Source: an uncultured bacterium (GTDB lineage: Bacteria; Patescibacteriota; Dojkabacteria; SC72). Taken from it: a stretch of DNA of 8,005 nucleotides. Within the stretch, counting starts at the first letter, position 1, and each line of letters begins with the position of its first letter. The position numbers and the translations under genes were made by a program. Positions 1 through 7,400 of the stretch are shown here, piece after piece. The notes under the pieces are model-generated. The model did not search any database. It was not told where the DNA came from and worked only from the letters and a program-made list of their open reading frames with translations. The stretch covers positions 1-8,005 of the forward strand of contig CALLXA010000102.1 of the NCBI GenBank assembly GCA_938015795.1. Direction: 5' to 3'.

Positions 1-2383
1 TTTTCCCTTTGTAATCTATCTGTAGAGCTTCTTCATTGTATCTACTACCGTGACAAGAATCGCAATCTACATACATATCAGGTAGGAATTGCATCTCAAC
101 TTTTATCTGTCCCTCACCTCGACATTTTTCACATCTTCCACCCTTAACATTGAAACTAAATCGACCTGAATTGTAACCTCTAGCTTTTGCCTCTTTTGTA
201 CTTGCAAAAATATCTCTTATATCTGTAAATACACCTGTATATGTTGCTGGATTAGATCTAGGTGTGCGACCTATAGGGGACTGATCTATACCTATGACCT
301 TATCAATATTTTCTAAACCTTCAGCAAAATCATAGCTACCTTCTACCTGTTTTCCTTTCATAATTTTATTTGCTAGCAAAGGAGATAATGTATCATTTAT
401 CAGAGATGATTTACCACTGCCAGAAACGCCAGTCACAGCAATAAGCTTTCCTAACGGTATTTTAAGATCAACACCCTTTAAATTATGAGTCTTAACACCT
501 TTGATTATTACTGAATTTGAATTTGTATTTTTTTCAGCCCTCTTGATTTTATCGCCAACATGAAGAACTCCGTTGAGATACTTGGCAGTAAGAGAATCTG
601 ATTGCTTGATATCTTCGAAACTACCCTTAGCAGTTATCATCCCTCCGTGCTTGCCCGCTTTGGGACCAACATCAAGTATGAAGTCCGAATGACTCATAGT
701 TTCCTTGTCATGCTCAACTACAACTACTGTGTTTCCTGCATCTCTTAGATCCTCGAGAGATTTAAGTAATTTAGAAACATCACGAGAATGTAAACCTATT
801 GAAGGCTCATCCAGAACATACAGAACTCCTGTTAAACCTGTACCAATTTGAGATGCTAATCTAATCCTTTGAGATTCACCTCCAGAAAGAGTATTAGACT
901 TTCGAGAAAGAGTAAGATAATCAAGACCAACATTATTTAAGAAATTTAAACGATTTAGTATCTCTTTAACAATTGGCTTTGCAATATGCTTCTTATAACC
1001 TGATAAAGATAATTTGGTTAAAAATCTTTGTAAATCACCAATAGGCATATTAACTAAATCATCGATATTCTTTTCATTTATAGTTACAGCTAAAGAGTAG
1101 GCTTTTAATCTCTTACCATTACATATCGGACATACTGAATCAACCATGTATTTCTCGATATCCTGTCTTGCGTAATCAGAAGATGTCTCTTTATATCTTC
1201 TCTTCATTTCATTAACAATACCTTCATACTGTGCATCATACTGTCTATTTTTACCAAATCTATTTGTATATGCTATTGAATAAGAGTCTTTTGTACCTTT
1301 ACCAAAGAAAATCAAATCAAAAATTTCTTTACTATACTTACTAATAGGGGTTTTTAGATCAAAACCATGCTCTTTTGCAACTTGTTCCAGGATACTAAGA
1401 GTCCAACTACCTTCTTTTGTTGTTCTATTTGACCAAGGAAAAATACCACCCTCTAAAATTGTTAAGTCAGGATTATATATCATTTCTGTATCTATCTCTT
1501 TTATAATTCCCATACCAGAGCAATGGCTACATGCACCTTCAGGAGCATTGAAAGAAAAAGAAGATGGTTCTATTTTGGGATATGAAATTCCACATTTTTG
1601 ACAAGTATTTTTTTCTGAAAAAAACAATTCCTCATTATCAAGTAACACCTTAACTTCACCATCTGATTGAGTTATAGCTAACTCTATACTATCGGTCAAC
1701 CTCTTCTGGTATTCATCTTTGTTATCTTTATATTGTGAAAAACTCAATCTATCTATAACTAAATCAATATTATGCTTCTTGTTCTCATCCAGTTGTATAT
1801 CCTCGGCATCATCTAGAAGATATGTATCACCATCAATAAGAACCCTTAAGAAACCTTTACTTAGCAATTTAGAAAGTAGGGCAGAAAACTCTCCCTTTCG
1901 GTTCTTTATGATAGGTGAAACAACCTGCAAATTTTTAGAACCTTCGATGACATTACTGAGTACTTTATTTGCTATCTCTTGTATGGTTTCAGATTCTATT
2001 TCGTTTCCACACTTGGGACAATGTGCAACACCGACATGACCGTAAAGAAGTCTTAAATAACTATAAATCTCTGTTATTGTACCAACGGTTGATCTTGGAT
2101 TATTACCTGTAGTTTTTTGATCTATAGAAATAGCAGGGGATAGACCAGTTATTGAATCAACATCAGGTTTCTTCATAATGCCTAAGAATTGCCTAGCATA
2201 TGAAGACAATGATTCAACATATCTTCTTTGACCCTCTGCATACAAAGTATCAAAAGCTAAAGAAGATTTACCACTACCAGAAACACCAGTAAAAACAATC
2301 AACTTATTTTTAGGAATTTCTACAGATACGTTCTTTAGGTTGTTCTCTTTAGCACCTTTTATTATTATTTTCTCATTATTCAT
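1..2383 (-). CDS. uvrA: UvrA, excinuclease ABC subunit A (3' end cut off by the left window edge)
   Basis: Damage-sensing ATPase of nucleotide excision repair. It dimerises, scans DNA with UvrB and loads UvrB at lesions. The reading frame is open from the ATG at 2383 to base 1, giving 794 codons. Family members are about 940 residues, so roughly 150 C-terminal residues, with the second LSGGE signature and Walker B, lie outside. Visible landmarks fall in one frame: first Walker A GVSGSGKS at residues 33-40; CxxC pairs at 122/125 and 261/264; a CxHC-type pair at 285/288; CPIC at 418/421; ABC signature LSGGE at 499-503; Walker B LDEP at 524-527; second Walker A GVSGSGKS at 652-659 (Lys658); and the C-terminal zinc finger cysteines 751/754 and 774/777. 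These are the expected paired ABC modules and zinc sites, so I see no frameshift or lost catalytic residue. The start has no Shine-Dalgarno but has a TATAAT 10 nt upstream. It is divergent from the tRNA gene. Confidence 0.97.
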   Translation of the reverse strand, partial: MNNEKIIIKGAKENNLKNVSVEIPKNKLIVFTGVSGSGKSSLAFDTLYAEGQRRYVESLSSYARQFLGIMKKPDVDSITGLSPAISIDQKTTGNNPRSTVGTITEIYSYLRLLYGHVGVAHCPKCGNEIESETIQEIANKVLSNVIEGSKNLQVVSPIIKNRKGEFSALLSKLLSKGFLRVLIDGDTYLLDDAEDIQLDENKKHNIDLVIDRLSFSQYKDNKDEYQKRLTDSIELAITQSDGEVKVLLDNEELFFSEKNTCQKCGISYPKIEPSSFSFNAPEGACSHCSGMGIIKEIDTEMIYNPDLTILEGGIFPWSNRTTKEGSWTLSILEQVAKEHGFDLKTPISKYSKEIFDLIFFGKGTKDSYSIAYTNRFGKNRQYDAQYEGIVNEMKRRYKETSSDYARQDIEKYMVDSVCPICNGKRLKAYSLAVTINEKNIDDLVNMPIGDLQRFLTKLSLSGYKKHIAKPIVKEILNRLNFLNNVGLDYLTLSRKSNTLSGGESQRIRLASQIGTGLTGVLYVLDEPSIGLHSRDVSKLLKSLEDLRDAGNTVVVVEHDKETMSHSDFILDVGPKAGKHGGMITAKGSFEDIKQSDSLTAKYLNGVLHVGDKIKRAEKNTNSNSVIIKGVKTHNLKGVDLKIPLGKLIAVTGVSGSGKSSLINDTLSPLLANKIMKGKQVEGSYDFAEGLENIDKVIGIDQSPIGRTPRSNPATYTGVFTDIRDIFASTKEAKARGYNSGRFSFNVKGGRCEKCRGEGQIKVEMQFLPDMYVDCDSCHGSRYNEEALQIDYKGK

Positions 2384-2393
2384 AGCAACATTA

Positions 2394-2399
2394 ATTATA
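2394..2399 (-). promoter_or_regulatory. Putative -10 box of uvrA
   Basis: A perfect TATAAT read on the minus strand ends 10 nt before the uvrA ATG. A transcript starting at the usual distance would have a leader of only a few nucleotides, and no purine-rich ribosome binding site lies in the gap. No convincing -35 hexamer is seen 16-18 bp upstream. In such AT-rich DNA a chance TATAAT is possible, so confidence is moderate. Confidence 0.45.
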
Positions 2400-2459
2400 T
2401 CATAGAATGAATAATCTAGAATTATGAGGAAATATTGTTATATACAAAACTATTGATTA

Positions 2460-2471
2460 TTTGTTAACAAA
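2460..2471. repeat. 12-bp perfect palindrome in the uvrA/tRNA intergenic region
   Basis: The bases TTTGTTAACAAA form a perfect inverted repeat with no spacer, about 60 bp upstream of the uvrA -10 box and 53 bp before the tRNA -10 box. It could be an operator half-site pair. It does not match the SOS boxes of Escherichia coli (CTG-N10-CAG) or Bacillus (GAAC-N4-GTTC). With the local AT richness it may also be chance. The rest of 2384-2542 shows no gene. Confidence 0.3.
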
Positions 2472-2523
2472 ATTTAATATTCTATAGGATAGACTTTGTG
2501 CATTATGGAAAAACACTATTTTC

Positions 2524-2529
2524 TATGAT
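2524..2529 (+). promoter_or_regulatory. Putative -10 box of the tRNA-Arg gene
   Basis: TATGAT lies 13 nt before the first base of the tRNA, which would give a short 5' leader of about 6-8 nt for RNase P to remove. No good -35 match is found at 16-18 bp spacing. Position supports it more than sequence does. Confidence 0.35.
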
Positions 2530-2542
2530 AAACTTGCTTTGT

Positions 2543-2616
2543 GCACCCGTAGCTCAAAAGGATAGAGCAACGCACTCCTAACGCGTAGGTTGTTGGTTCG
2601 ATTCCGACCGGGTGCG
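2543..2616 (+). tRNA. tRNA-Arg (anticodon CCT)
   Basis: A full 74-nt cloverleaf can be folded by hand. The acceptor stem GCACCCG/CGGGTGC has seven pairs. The D stem is GCTC/GAGC with GG in its loop. The anticodon loop is CTCCTAA with T33 and anticodon CCT at 2577-2579, reading AGG. The variable region is AGGTT. The T arm is GTTGG/CCGAC (one T-G pair) around TTCGATT. The discriminator is G2616. The 3' CCA is not encoded (ATT follows), so it must be added by the CCA-adding enzyme. The bottom pair of the anticodon stem (A2574-C2582) is a mismatch, while the other four pairs are good. The gene is divergent from uvrA and ends 6 bp from the stop codon of the convergent PEGA gene, leaving no room for a separate hairpin terminator. 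Confidence 0.95.
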
Positions 2617-2622
2617 ATTTCC

Positions 2623-4185
2623 TTAATTGATGATCAACTGCTTTATTCTGAATGAAGATTTCTCATTCTCAAGAATATTTTCCAATACAACTATATTCTC
2701 ATTTGAACTTGTAATTAGAGTATTTTCATACAAAGTGGTATCAACTAATGAATTCATATTTTCACCATCTATATCAATTACAAAAAGAGAACCATCATCT
2801 ATATAAGAGATAAATGAAGAGTTTGATAACCATTGATAATTTGAAGTCTTCTCAATATCCGAAAGAATATTCTTTGAACCTATAACAACAGTATGGTCAG
2901 CTTCTTCTTTTGTAAATGTGAAAATATTTACACCAAGAGAATCTTTGTAAAGAAGTCTTTTCTGATCTGGTGAGTATGCAATTAAATCAGCAGGGTAGGC
3001 ACTAACCATTAAGTATTTGGAATCTTCAATATTGTACCAATAAGTTGCTAAATCAGTTTTAATGAAAATTCCTTTTGTATCATGATTTATATCTATTGAT
3101 TGTACTGATCCTATAGACTGAGTGCATTCAGGAGAATTAGTAAATGGTTCGCAAATGAAAACATTCTTAGACTCTCTATCTTCTCGATATGACTTTATAT
3201 AATTTTCATTCTTTTGGAAATACATATTATCAAGTATCAACGAGATATTGCTTCCATCTAACTTCCTCTGTGTCAGATCATAGGTATAGATATTGTCTCT
3301 TTTATTCTCCGGGTCTTCTTTTATTAAATAAAAAAAACCAAGCGTATCTGTTGAATAGATATATTTCTCTGAATCATTCTTTTTTAACAACAAATATTTT
3401 GTATCTCTCTGAAGATCGTAAGAAATAATATCTGCATCAGACTCTAGGATTAAGTAATTATTATCCTTTGACCAATTTCTTGTATAGTTATCAAAGCCAT
3501 TAATATTAAGCTTTCTAAGATCTGTAACAAGAACATTTTTAGATGTATCCAATAAATAGCTTTCAGAGTTATATGTTAAGATAGCGAGTTTACCATTTGT
3601 AGAAAGATCTAATTCAATAGCAAAATCGTCATTGCCTTGGAAAGAGGTTAAAACAAAAGGATTATTACTAAAATCCCAAAAAGCAGGATTTGTATTGTAG
3701 CTCCAAAGATTATAAGTATAAGTGAACTCTGAACCTTCAGGATTTATAACTTTTGTTAAAAAAATAATACTATCTTGATATCTACTTATCCAACTTTTAA
3801 TAAACTCTTCATCCTTTGAAAATAGTTCTTTCTCTTCGAAGGTTTCCTTTATTAACCATACGAAAATAGGGGTAGATTTTTCTTTTTTTATCTCTATATT
3901 TTTAATCCAATCCCGATAGTTATCTTTCTTAACACTAATGTCATATCTACCTACATTTAAATTTAAACTTTTAGGAGTGCGTCCCTTGTTTTCTCCATTT
4001 ACGGTTAATGTTGATAAGCTAGGATCAGATTCTACTGTTAAAACACCAGTTTGAAGAATCTCTCTATTGAAAATATCTACTCTCCAACCATTAGCATATA
4101 AATATATTAAAATGGCACCAAGATACACAAACAAGGTTATCATTACAGATATAATAGCTGTTTTTGAAAAAATTTTTTCCTTCAT
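2623..4185 (-). CDS. Membrane-anchored PEGA-domain protein with a propeller-like C-terminal region, function unknown
   Basis: The product has 520 residues from the preferred ATG at 4185. An in-frame ATG at 4203 would add six residues. I chose 4185 because a TATACT -10 box sits between the two ATGs, 8 nt before it, and because it gives a normal charged start (MKEKIF) before the membrane helix. Numbered from 4203, residues about 15-37 form one hydrophobic helix ending in YLYANGW. Residues about 54-118 match a PEGA domain, a small beta-sandwich found in surface proteins, with the core GRTPKSLNLNVGRYDI. The remaining 400 residues are rich in short beta-type repeats such as LIAYSPDQKRLLY and YIDDGSLFVIDIDG, which resemble TolB/WD40-like blades. 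The topology suggests a cytoplasmic N terminus with the bulk outside the membrane. I see no catalytic motif. A role in envelope binding or sensing is only inferred. It converges on the tRNA gene and is divergent from mreB. Confidence 0.85.
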   Translation of the reverse strand: MKEKIFSKTAIISVMITLFVYLGAILIYLYANGWRVDIFNREILQTGVLTVESDPSLSTLTVNGENKGRTPKSLNLNVGRYDISVKKDNYRDWIKNIEIKKEKSTPIFVWLIKETFEEKELFSKDEEFIKSWISRYQDSIIFLTKVINPEGSEFTYTYNLWSYNTNPAFWDFSNNPFVLTSFQGNDDFAIELDLSTNGKLAILTYNSESYLLDTSKNVLVTDLRKLNINGFDNYTRNWSKDNNYLILESDADIISYDLQRDTKYLLLKKNDSEKYIYSTDTLGFFYLIKEDPENKRDNIYTYDLTQRKLDGSNISLILDNMYFQKNENYIKSYREDRESKNVFICEPFTNSPECTQSIGSVQSIDINHDTKGIFIKTDLATYWYNIEDSKYLMVSAYPADLIAYSPDQKRLLYKDSLGVNIFTFTKEEADHTVVIGSKNILSDIEKTSNYQWLSNSSFISYIDDGSLFVIDIDGENMNSLVDTTLYENTLITSSNENIVVLENILENEKSSFRIKQLIIN

Positions 4186-4193
4186 AGCTCTAA

Positions 4194-4199
4194 AGTATA
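4194..4199 (-). promoter_or_regulatory. Putative -10 box of the PEGA-domain gene
   Basis: TATACT on the minus strand lies exactly 8 nt before the ATG at 4185, the same spacing as the mreB box on the other strand. A weak -35 candidate, TTCAAA, lies 18 bp further upstream at 4218-4223. If this box is used, the ATG at 4203 is upstream of the transcript, which decides the start in favour of 4185, on an essentially leaderless mRNA. Confidence 0.5.
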
Positions 4200-4230
4200 T
4201 CATATTGTTTTTGATTATTTGAATTGTTGA

Positions 4231-4236
4231 TATAAT
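4231..4236 (+). promoter_or_regulatory. Putative -10 box of mreB
   Basis: A perfect TATAAT lies 8 nt before the mreB ATG. The intervening bases GAAAAGAT contain no convincing Shine-Dalgarno, so the expected transcript starts at or very near the ATG. The -35 position holds only a T-rich stretch (about 4208-4213). The box faces the PEGA-gene promoter across about 31 bp. Confidence 0.55.
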
Positions 4237-4244
4237 GAAAAGAT

Positions 4245-5264
4245 ATGTTAGCTAAAAAATTAGGTATCGATTTGGGTACTGCAAACTCAATAGTTTTTGT
4301 ACAAGGCGAGGGAATCGCCTTTATTGAGCCAACTGTAGTTGCTATAGATACAAACACATATACTGTAATTGCTGTTGGTACAGAAGCTAAAGCTATGATA
4401 GGTAAAACACCAGAGAATATAATAGCTAAAAGACCATTAAGAAGCGGAGTTATTGCAGATTCAAGAGTCACAGAAGCTTTGTTGAAATATTTCCTTGATA
4501 AGGCATTGGGAAAAGCAAGATTTTTTAAACCAGACGTAGTTATAAGTGTACCTGCAGGAATAACAAGTGTAGAGGAGAGAGCTGTTTTAAAGGCAGCTAA
4601 TGCTGTTGGCGCAAAGAACATAACTCTCTTACCAGAGCCATTATTAGCTGCATTAGGAGCTGGATTACCAATACATACTTCATCTGGAAATATGATTGTA
4701 AATTTAGGAGGTGGAACAGCTGAAATTGCAGTTATCTCTTTAGATGGAGTTGTTGAATATGAATCTCTAAGAATAGCGGGAGATGTAATTAATGAATATA
4801 TAATCTCATATATGAGAAAAAGAAGAGGTGTATTAATAGGCGAACAAACTGCTGAAAGAATAAAAATGAAGATAGGATCTGCAGTAGAAATTAAAAATCC
4901 AAGAAAAATAGAAGTAAGAGGAAGAGATGTCGGTGGAGGACTTCCTAAATCAGTCATAGTCGATTCAAACGATGTAGCACGTGCTGTAGAGAGGCCATTG
5001 AGAATGATAATAAAAAGCATTCAATCAGTATTAGAAAGAACACCGCCTGAACTATCGGCTGATATTATAGATAGAGGAATCGTAATGAGTGGTGGTACAT
5101 CCATGCTTAGAAATTTAGATAAACTTTTTTCAAAAGCAACAGGAGTTCCTGCACATGTCGCAGATGATCCATTATACTGTGTTGCTAAAGGTACTGGTAT
5201 TGCATTAGAATTAATGGCAAACAGTGATAGAAAATTCAGTTTTAACAGAGATTTCAGGAGATAA
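4245..5264 (+). CDS. mreB: MreB, actin-like rod shape-determining protein
   Basis: Cytoplasmic ATP-dependent filament protein that, in rod-shaped bacteria, guides the peptidoglycan elongation machinery at the inner membrane. The 339 residues match the usual length of 330-350. Actin-fold nucleotide motifs are in order: phosphate-1 loop GIDLGTANS at residues 7-15, catalytic-region glutamate in LLPEPLLAALGAG (Glu131), phosphate-2 loop NLGGGTAE at 153-160, and adenosine motif MSGGTSML at 281-288. Two departures are visible: the phosphate-2 loop starts with Asn153 where MreB proteins normally have Asp (DIGGGTTE), and the residue after GGGT is Ala rather than Thr. The N terminus is short (MLAKK), without the longer amphipathic helix of Escherichia coli MreB. 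The C-terminal tail ends in an aromatic and arginine-rich stretch, FSFNRDFRR. The gene is not followed by mreC; a DUF1704 peptidase gene starts 17 bp downstream, probably in the same operon. Confidence 0.96.
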   Translation: MLAKKLGIDLGTANSIVFVQGEGIAFIEPTVVAIDTNTYTVIAVGTEAKAMIGKTPENIIAKRPLRSGVIADSRVTEALLKYFLDKALGKARFFKPDVVISVPAGITSVEERAVLKAANAVGAKNITLLPEPLLAALGAGLPIHTSSGNMIVNLGGGTAEIAVISLDGVVEYESLRIAGDVINEYIISYMRKRRGVLIGEQTAERIKMKIGSAVEIKNPRKIEVRGRDVGGGLPKSVIVDSNDVARAVERPLRMIIKSIQSVLERTPPELSADIIDRGIVMSGGTSMLRNLDKLFSKATGVPAHVADDPLYCVAKGTGIALELMANSDRKFSFNRDFRR

Positions 5265-5281
5265 ATTAATTAATAGAAACA

Positions 5282-6436
5282 ATGTTCTTTAAGAAAAATG
5301 ATAAAAACATAAGCTTGTCAGAAGTCACAAAACTATTGGATTCTTTAAAAATTCCTACAGCATTGGTATTTACACCTACAAACTTAGAGATAGAGAAAAA
5401 GAAATTCTTTGACTCTGATAAATATAACCCAGAATTTAGATACAGAATAGTTAAAAATAATAACGAATCAATATTTAAACAATTACTTTCGGTAAAAGAG
5501 ATATCTGATGTAGATCCGAGAATATCTCAATTCTATATTGAATTGATAAACGCAAAAAAAGAAGCCAGTGACCTTATGCATGCAGTCGGATACAATGATG
5601 CCGTTACTGAAATATCAGTAAATAGATATAAAAAGCCATCTCCAAAACTTTTTAGAAATGCATGCAGAATTTTGAGAGGAAATGTGGGGAAGTATAATTT
5701 ATCTGATAGTAAAACCAAGCGAGGTGAAATATTAAAATATGATGAAATTGTTAAGGTATTTAATATTGTATTCGAAGAACTTGGATTAGAAGGATGGTCT
5801 GTTAATCAGTCGATAAATATTGCAAAAAACGAAGTTAAAGTAGGAGTCAAAAGAAAAGAAATATTAATGGATTCTAATATTGAAAGATCTCAATTCAAAT
5901 TAAGAAAAACATTAGTACATGAAGTAGGCACACATGTATTAAGAGCATATAACGGTTTAAATAGTGGTTTTGATGCCTTAAGCAAGCCAAACTTACCTTC
6001 ATACATAGATATTGAAGAAGGCTTAGCAACTTGGAACGAATATGATATGGGACTCTTAACAGAAGATTGGCTAAAAAAGAAAGCTGCACTAGTCTGGGCT
6101 ATATACATAGGGCAGGATATGTCTTTCAGAGAACTATACAACGCTATGTTAGGAGTTTTACCAAAAAAATCAGCTTTTGATATTGTATATAGAGTAAAAA
6201 GAGGACTAGAAGACACTAGTGAACCAGGAATATATACAAAAGATGCTGCATACTTCAGAGGATTTAGAAAAGTATTAAATAAACTCGATAATGATCCAAC
6301 ACTATATTCAAAACTCTATGCAGGTAAGATCGATTTCAAGCAATGTCTATGGGTTGATGAAGGACTTATCAAAAAACCATTAATCGTTCCAACAAAAGAA
6401 GTATGGAAAAATATATTTAAAAAAGCAAGAATATAG
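5282..6436 (+). CDS. DUF1704 / MATCAP-like zinc metallopeptidase
   Basis: The 384-residue product carries the hallmarks of the DUF1704 family (flavohemoglobin expression-modulating QEGLA-motif proteins in bacteria, MATCAP tubulin-tail carboxypeptidases in eukaryotes). The zincin motif HEVGTH is at residues 213-218, followed by RAYNGLN. The downstream motif is EEGLA at 245-249, here with Glu in place of the Gln of the usual QEGLA. The two histidines and the distal glutamate are the expected zinc ligands, and Glu214 the catalytic base. Residues 1-110 form a helical, lysine-rich N-terminal part. No signal peptide or membrane helix is seen, so the protein should be cytoplasmic. The start ATG has no close Shine-Dalgarno (the nearest AGGAG is 21 nt away, inside mreB). 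The 17 bp gap suggests co-transcription with mreB. The bacterial substrate is unknown. The stop codon TAG abuts the stop of the convergent ATP-grasp gene. Confidence 0.88.
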   Translation: MFFKKNDKNISLSEVTKLLDSLKIPTALVFTPTNLEIEKKKFFDSDKYNPEFRYRIVKNNNESIFKQLLSVKEISDVDPRISQFYIELINAKKEASDLMHAVGYNDAVTEISVNRYKKPSPKLFRNACRILRGNVGKYNLSDSKTKRGEILKYDEIVKVFNIVFEELGLEGWSVNQSINIAKNEVKVGVKRKEILMDSNIERSQFKLRKTLVHEVGTHVLRAYNGLNSGFDALSKPNLPSYIDIEEGLATWNEYDMGLLTEDWLKKKAALVWAIYIGQDMSFRELYNAMLGVLPKKSAFDIVYRVKRGLEDTSEPGIYTKDAAYFRGFRKVLNKLDNDPTLYSKLYAGKIDFKQCLWVDEGLIKKPLIVPTKEVWKNIFKKARI

Positions 6437-7393
6437 TTACCTATCTTTAAAAGAATCGATAATAACCTCCGCAATATTAATCGGATCTCCTTCGATCTTT
6501 GTCTCGTATGCCTTGAATCCAGGATGAAGACTAATTTCTTGAATATATGGCTTATCTTTAATAAACATAAAATCAACAGCCATAAAATCAGCATCTAAGA
6601 CATGCGCAAATTTCTCAGCTATCTCACGAATCTCCTTATCAGGATTATTATACATACTATATATACCATCATTAACAGTCATAAAACCATCCTTGGCCTC
6701 TCTTATCCACCCCCCAACAACCTTTCCTAGGCTAACAAATATTCTCATATCTTTACCAACAGGGGAAAACTCTTGAATAAAAAAATGATTAAGTTTCTTA
6801 TCTCTTAAAAATTCCTGCTTATAATCTTCAACCTTATCTAGTTTATAAACATTCTTCTTAACCTTCTTTTTACCATCTATCATTTGTAAACGATTTACAC
6901 CTGCATATTCTTTAATAATCAGAGGATAGCTATTTAAAATATCTCTTGGTTTAGAATAATCACCATCAGTTCTGAAATATGTTTTAAAGAAGGGGATACC
7001 ATATTGTGAACATATCATTGCCATTGATATTTTGTTGTAGTAGGGCATGTTTTTAATTGCAGCTGAATTTTGTACGAGTATTTTTTTTCCAGGATTGTTT
7101 ACATTATATTGTTCAATATGATCTATAATGAACCTCTTGTATTGATATTCTCGACCATTGCTTAATGAGTGTCCTCTAAAGATAATGTGAGTGAACTCTG
7201 TAATATCCTTGCTGTTAGCCAATATTTTTGTTTCACTGTTTGTAAACACAAACTCTAACTCATCATTATATGCGAAATGATAAGGTATTCCTCTTCTGTC
7301 TAACTCTTCCATTATTCTAACATCTGCAGTAGGATATTCTCCCATTGAATCTACAGAAACTCTTTGCCTCTTGTCTATAATTAGGTATTCCAT
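6437..7393 (-). CDS. RimK-like ATP-grasp carboxylate-amine ligase, substrate unknown
   Basis: ATP-grasp enzymes activate a carboxylate as an acyl phosphate and join it to an amine, as in RimK, glutathione synthetase or peptide ligases. The 318-residue product has an N-terminal pre-ATP-grasp region (1 to about 110). A RimK-like core follows: PYYNKISMA around Lys121, the ATP-binding strand PLIIKEYAG with Lys161, FFIQEFSPVGKDMRIF with Glu208, Asp215 and Arg217, then VDF (Asp274), QEIS (Glu286) and HPGF (290-293). The usual metal-binding triad is Asp, Glu, Asn. Here the Asn position of E-x-N is Ser288, which is unusual and may affect metal binding. No signal peptide is seen. It lies 73 bp downstream of the cyanophycin-synthetase-like gene on the same strand and has its own possible -10 box. 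Its stop abuts that of the convergent peptidase gene. The substrate cannot be read from the sequence. Confidence 0.87.
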   Translation of the reverse strand: MEYLIIDKRQRVSVDSMGEYPTADVRIMEELDRRGIPYHFAYNDELEFVFTNSETKILANSKDITEFTHIIFRGHSLSNGREYQYKRFIIDHIEQYNVNNPGKKILVQNSAAIKNMPYYNKISMAMICSQYGIPFFKTYFRTDGDYSKPRDILNSYPLIIKEYAGVNRLQMIDGKKKVKKNVYKLDKVEDYKQEFLRDKKLNHFFIQEFSPVGKDMRIFVSLGKVVGGWIREAKDGFMTVNDGIYSMYNNPDKEIREIAEKFAHVLDADFMAVDFMFIKDKPYIQEISLHPGFKAYETKIEGDPINIAEVIIDSFKDR

Positions 7394-7400
7394 TTTAGAT

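Noticed and set aside
1719..2039. A 106-codon plus-strand frame inside uvrA
   Set aside because: It is antisense to the continuous UvrA frame, whose zinc-binding and ATPase motifs lie on the minus strand.
2494..2545. A 9-bp direct repeat CTTTGTGCA (2494-2502 and 2537-2545), possibly an attachment or duplication site at the tRNA
   Set aside because: It is too short, covers only the first three tRNA bases, and has no integrase or element between the copies.
3189..3428. A 79-codon plus-strand frame inside the PEGA-domain gene
   Set aside because: It is antisense to a coherent 520-codon gene and has no start signal or recognisable product.
4190..5020. A 276-codon open frame on the minus strand opposite mreB
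   Set aside because: It lies antisense inside a clearly conserved mreB, with low-complexity composition rich in Ser, Ile and Leu and no recognisable motif. It is a shadow of mreB codon bias.
5533..6216. Three short minus-strand frames opposite the DUF1704 gene
   Set aside because: All overlap the conserved HExxTH peptidase frame and encode no recognisable motif.
6316..6594. A 92-codon minus-strand frame bridging the ends of the peptidase and ligase genes
   Set aside because: It overlaps two well-supported genes in another frame, and its hydrophobic Leu/Ile-rich sequence is typical of a shadow.
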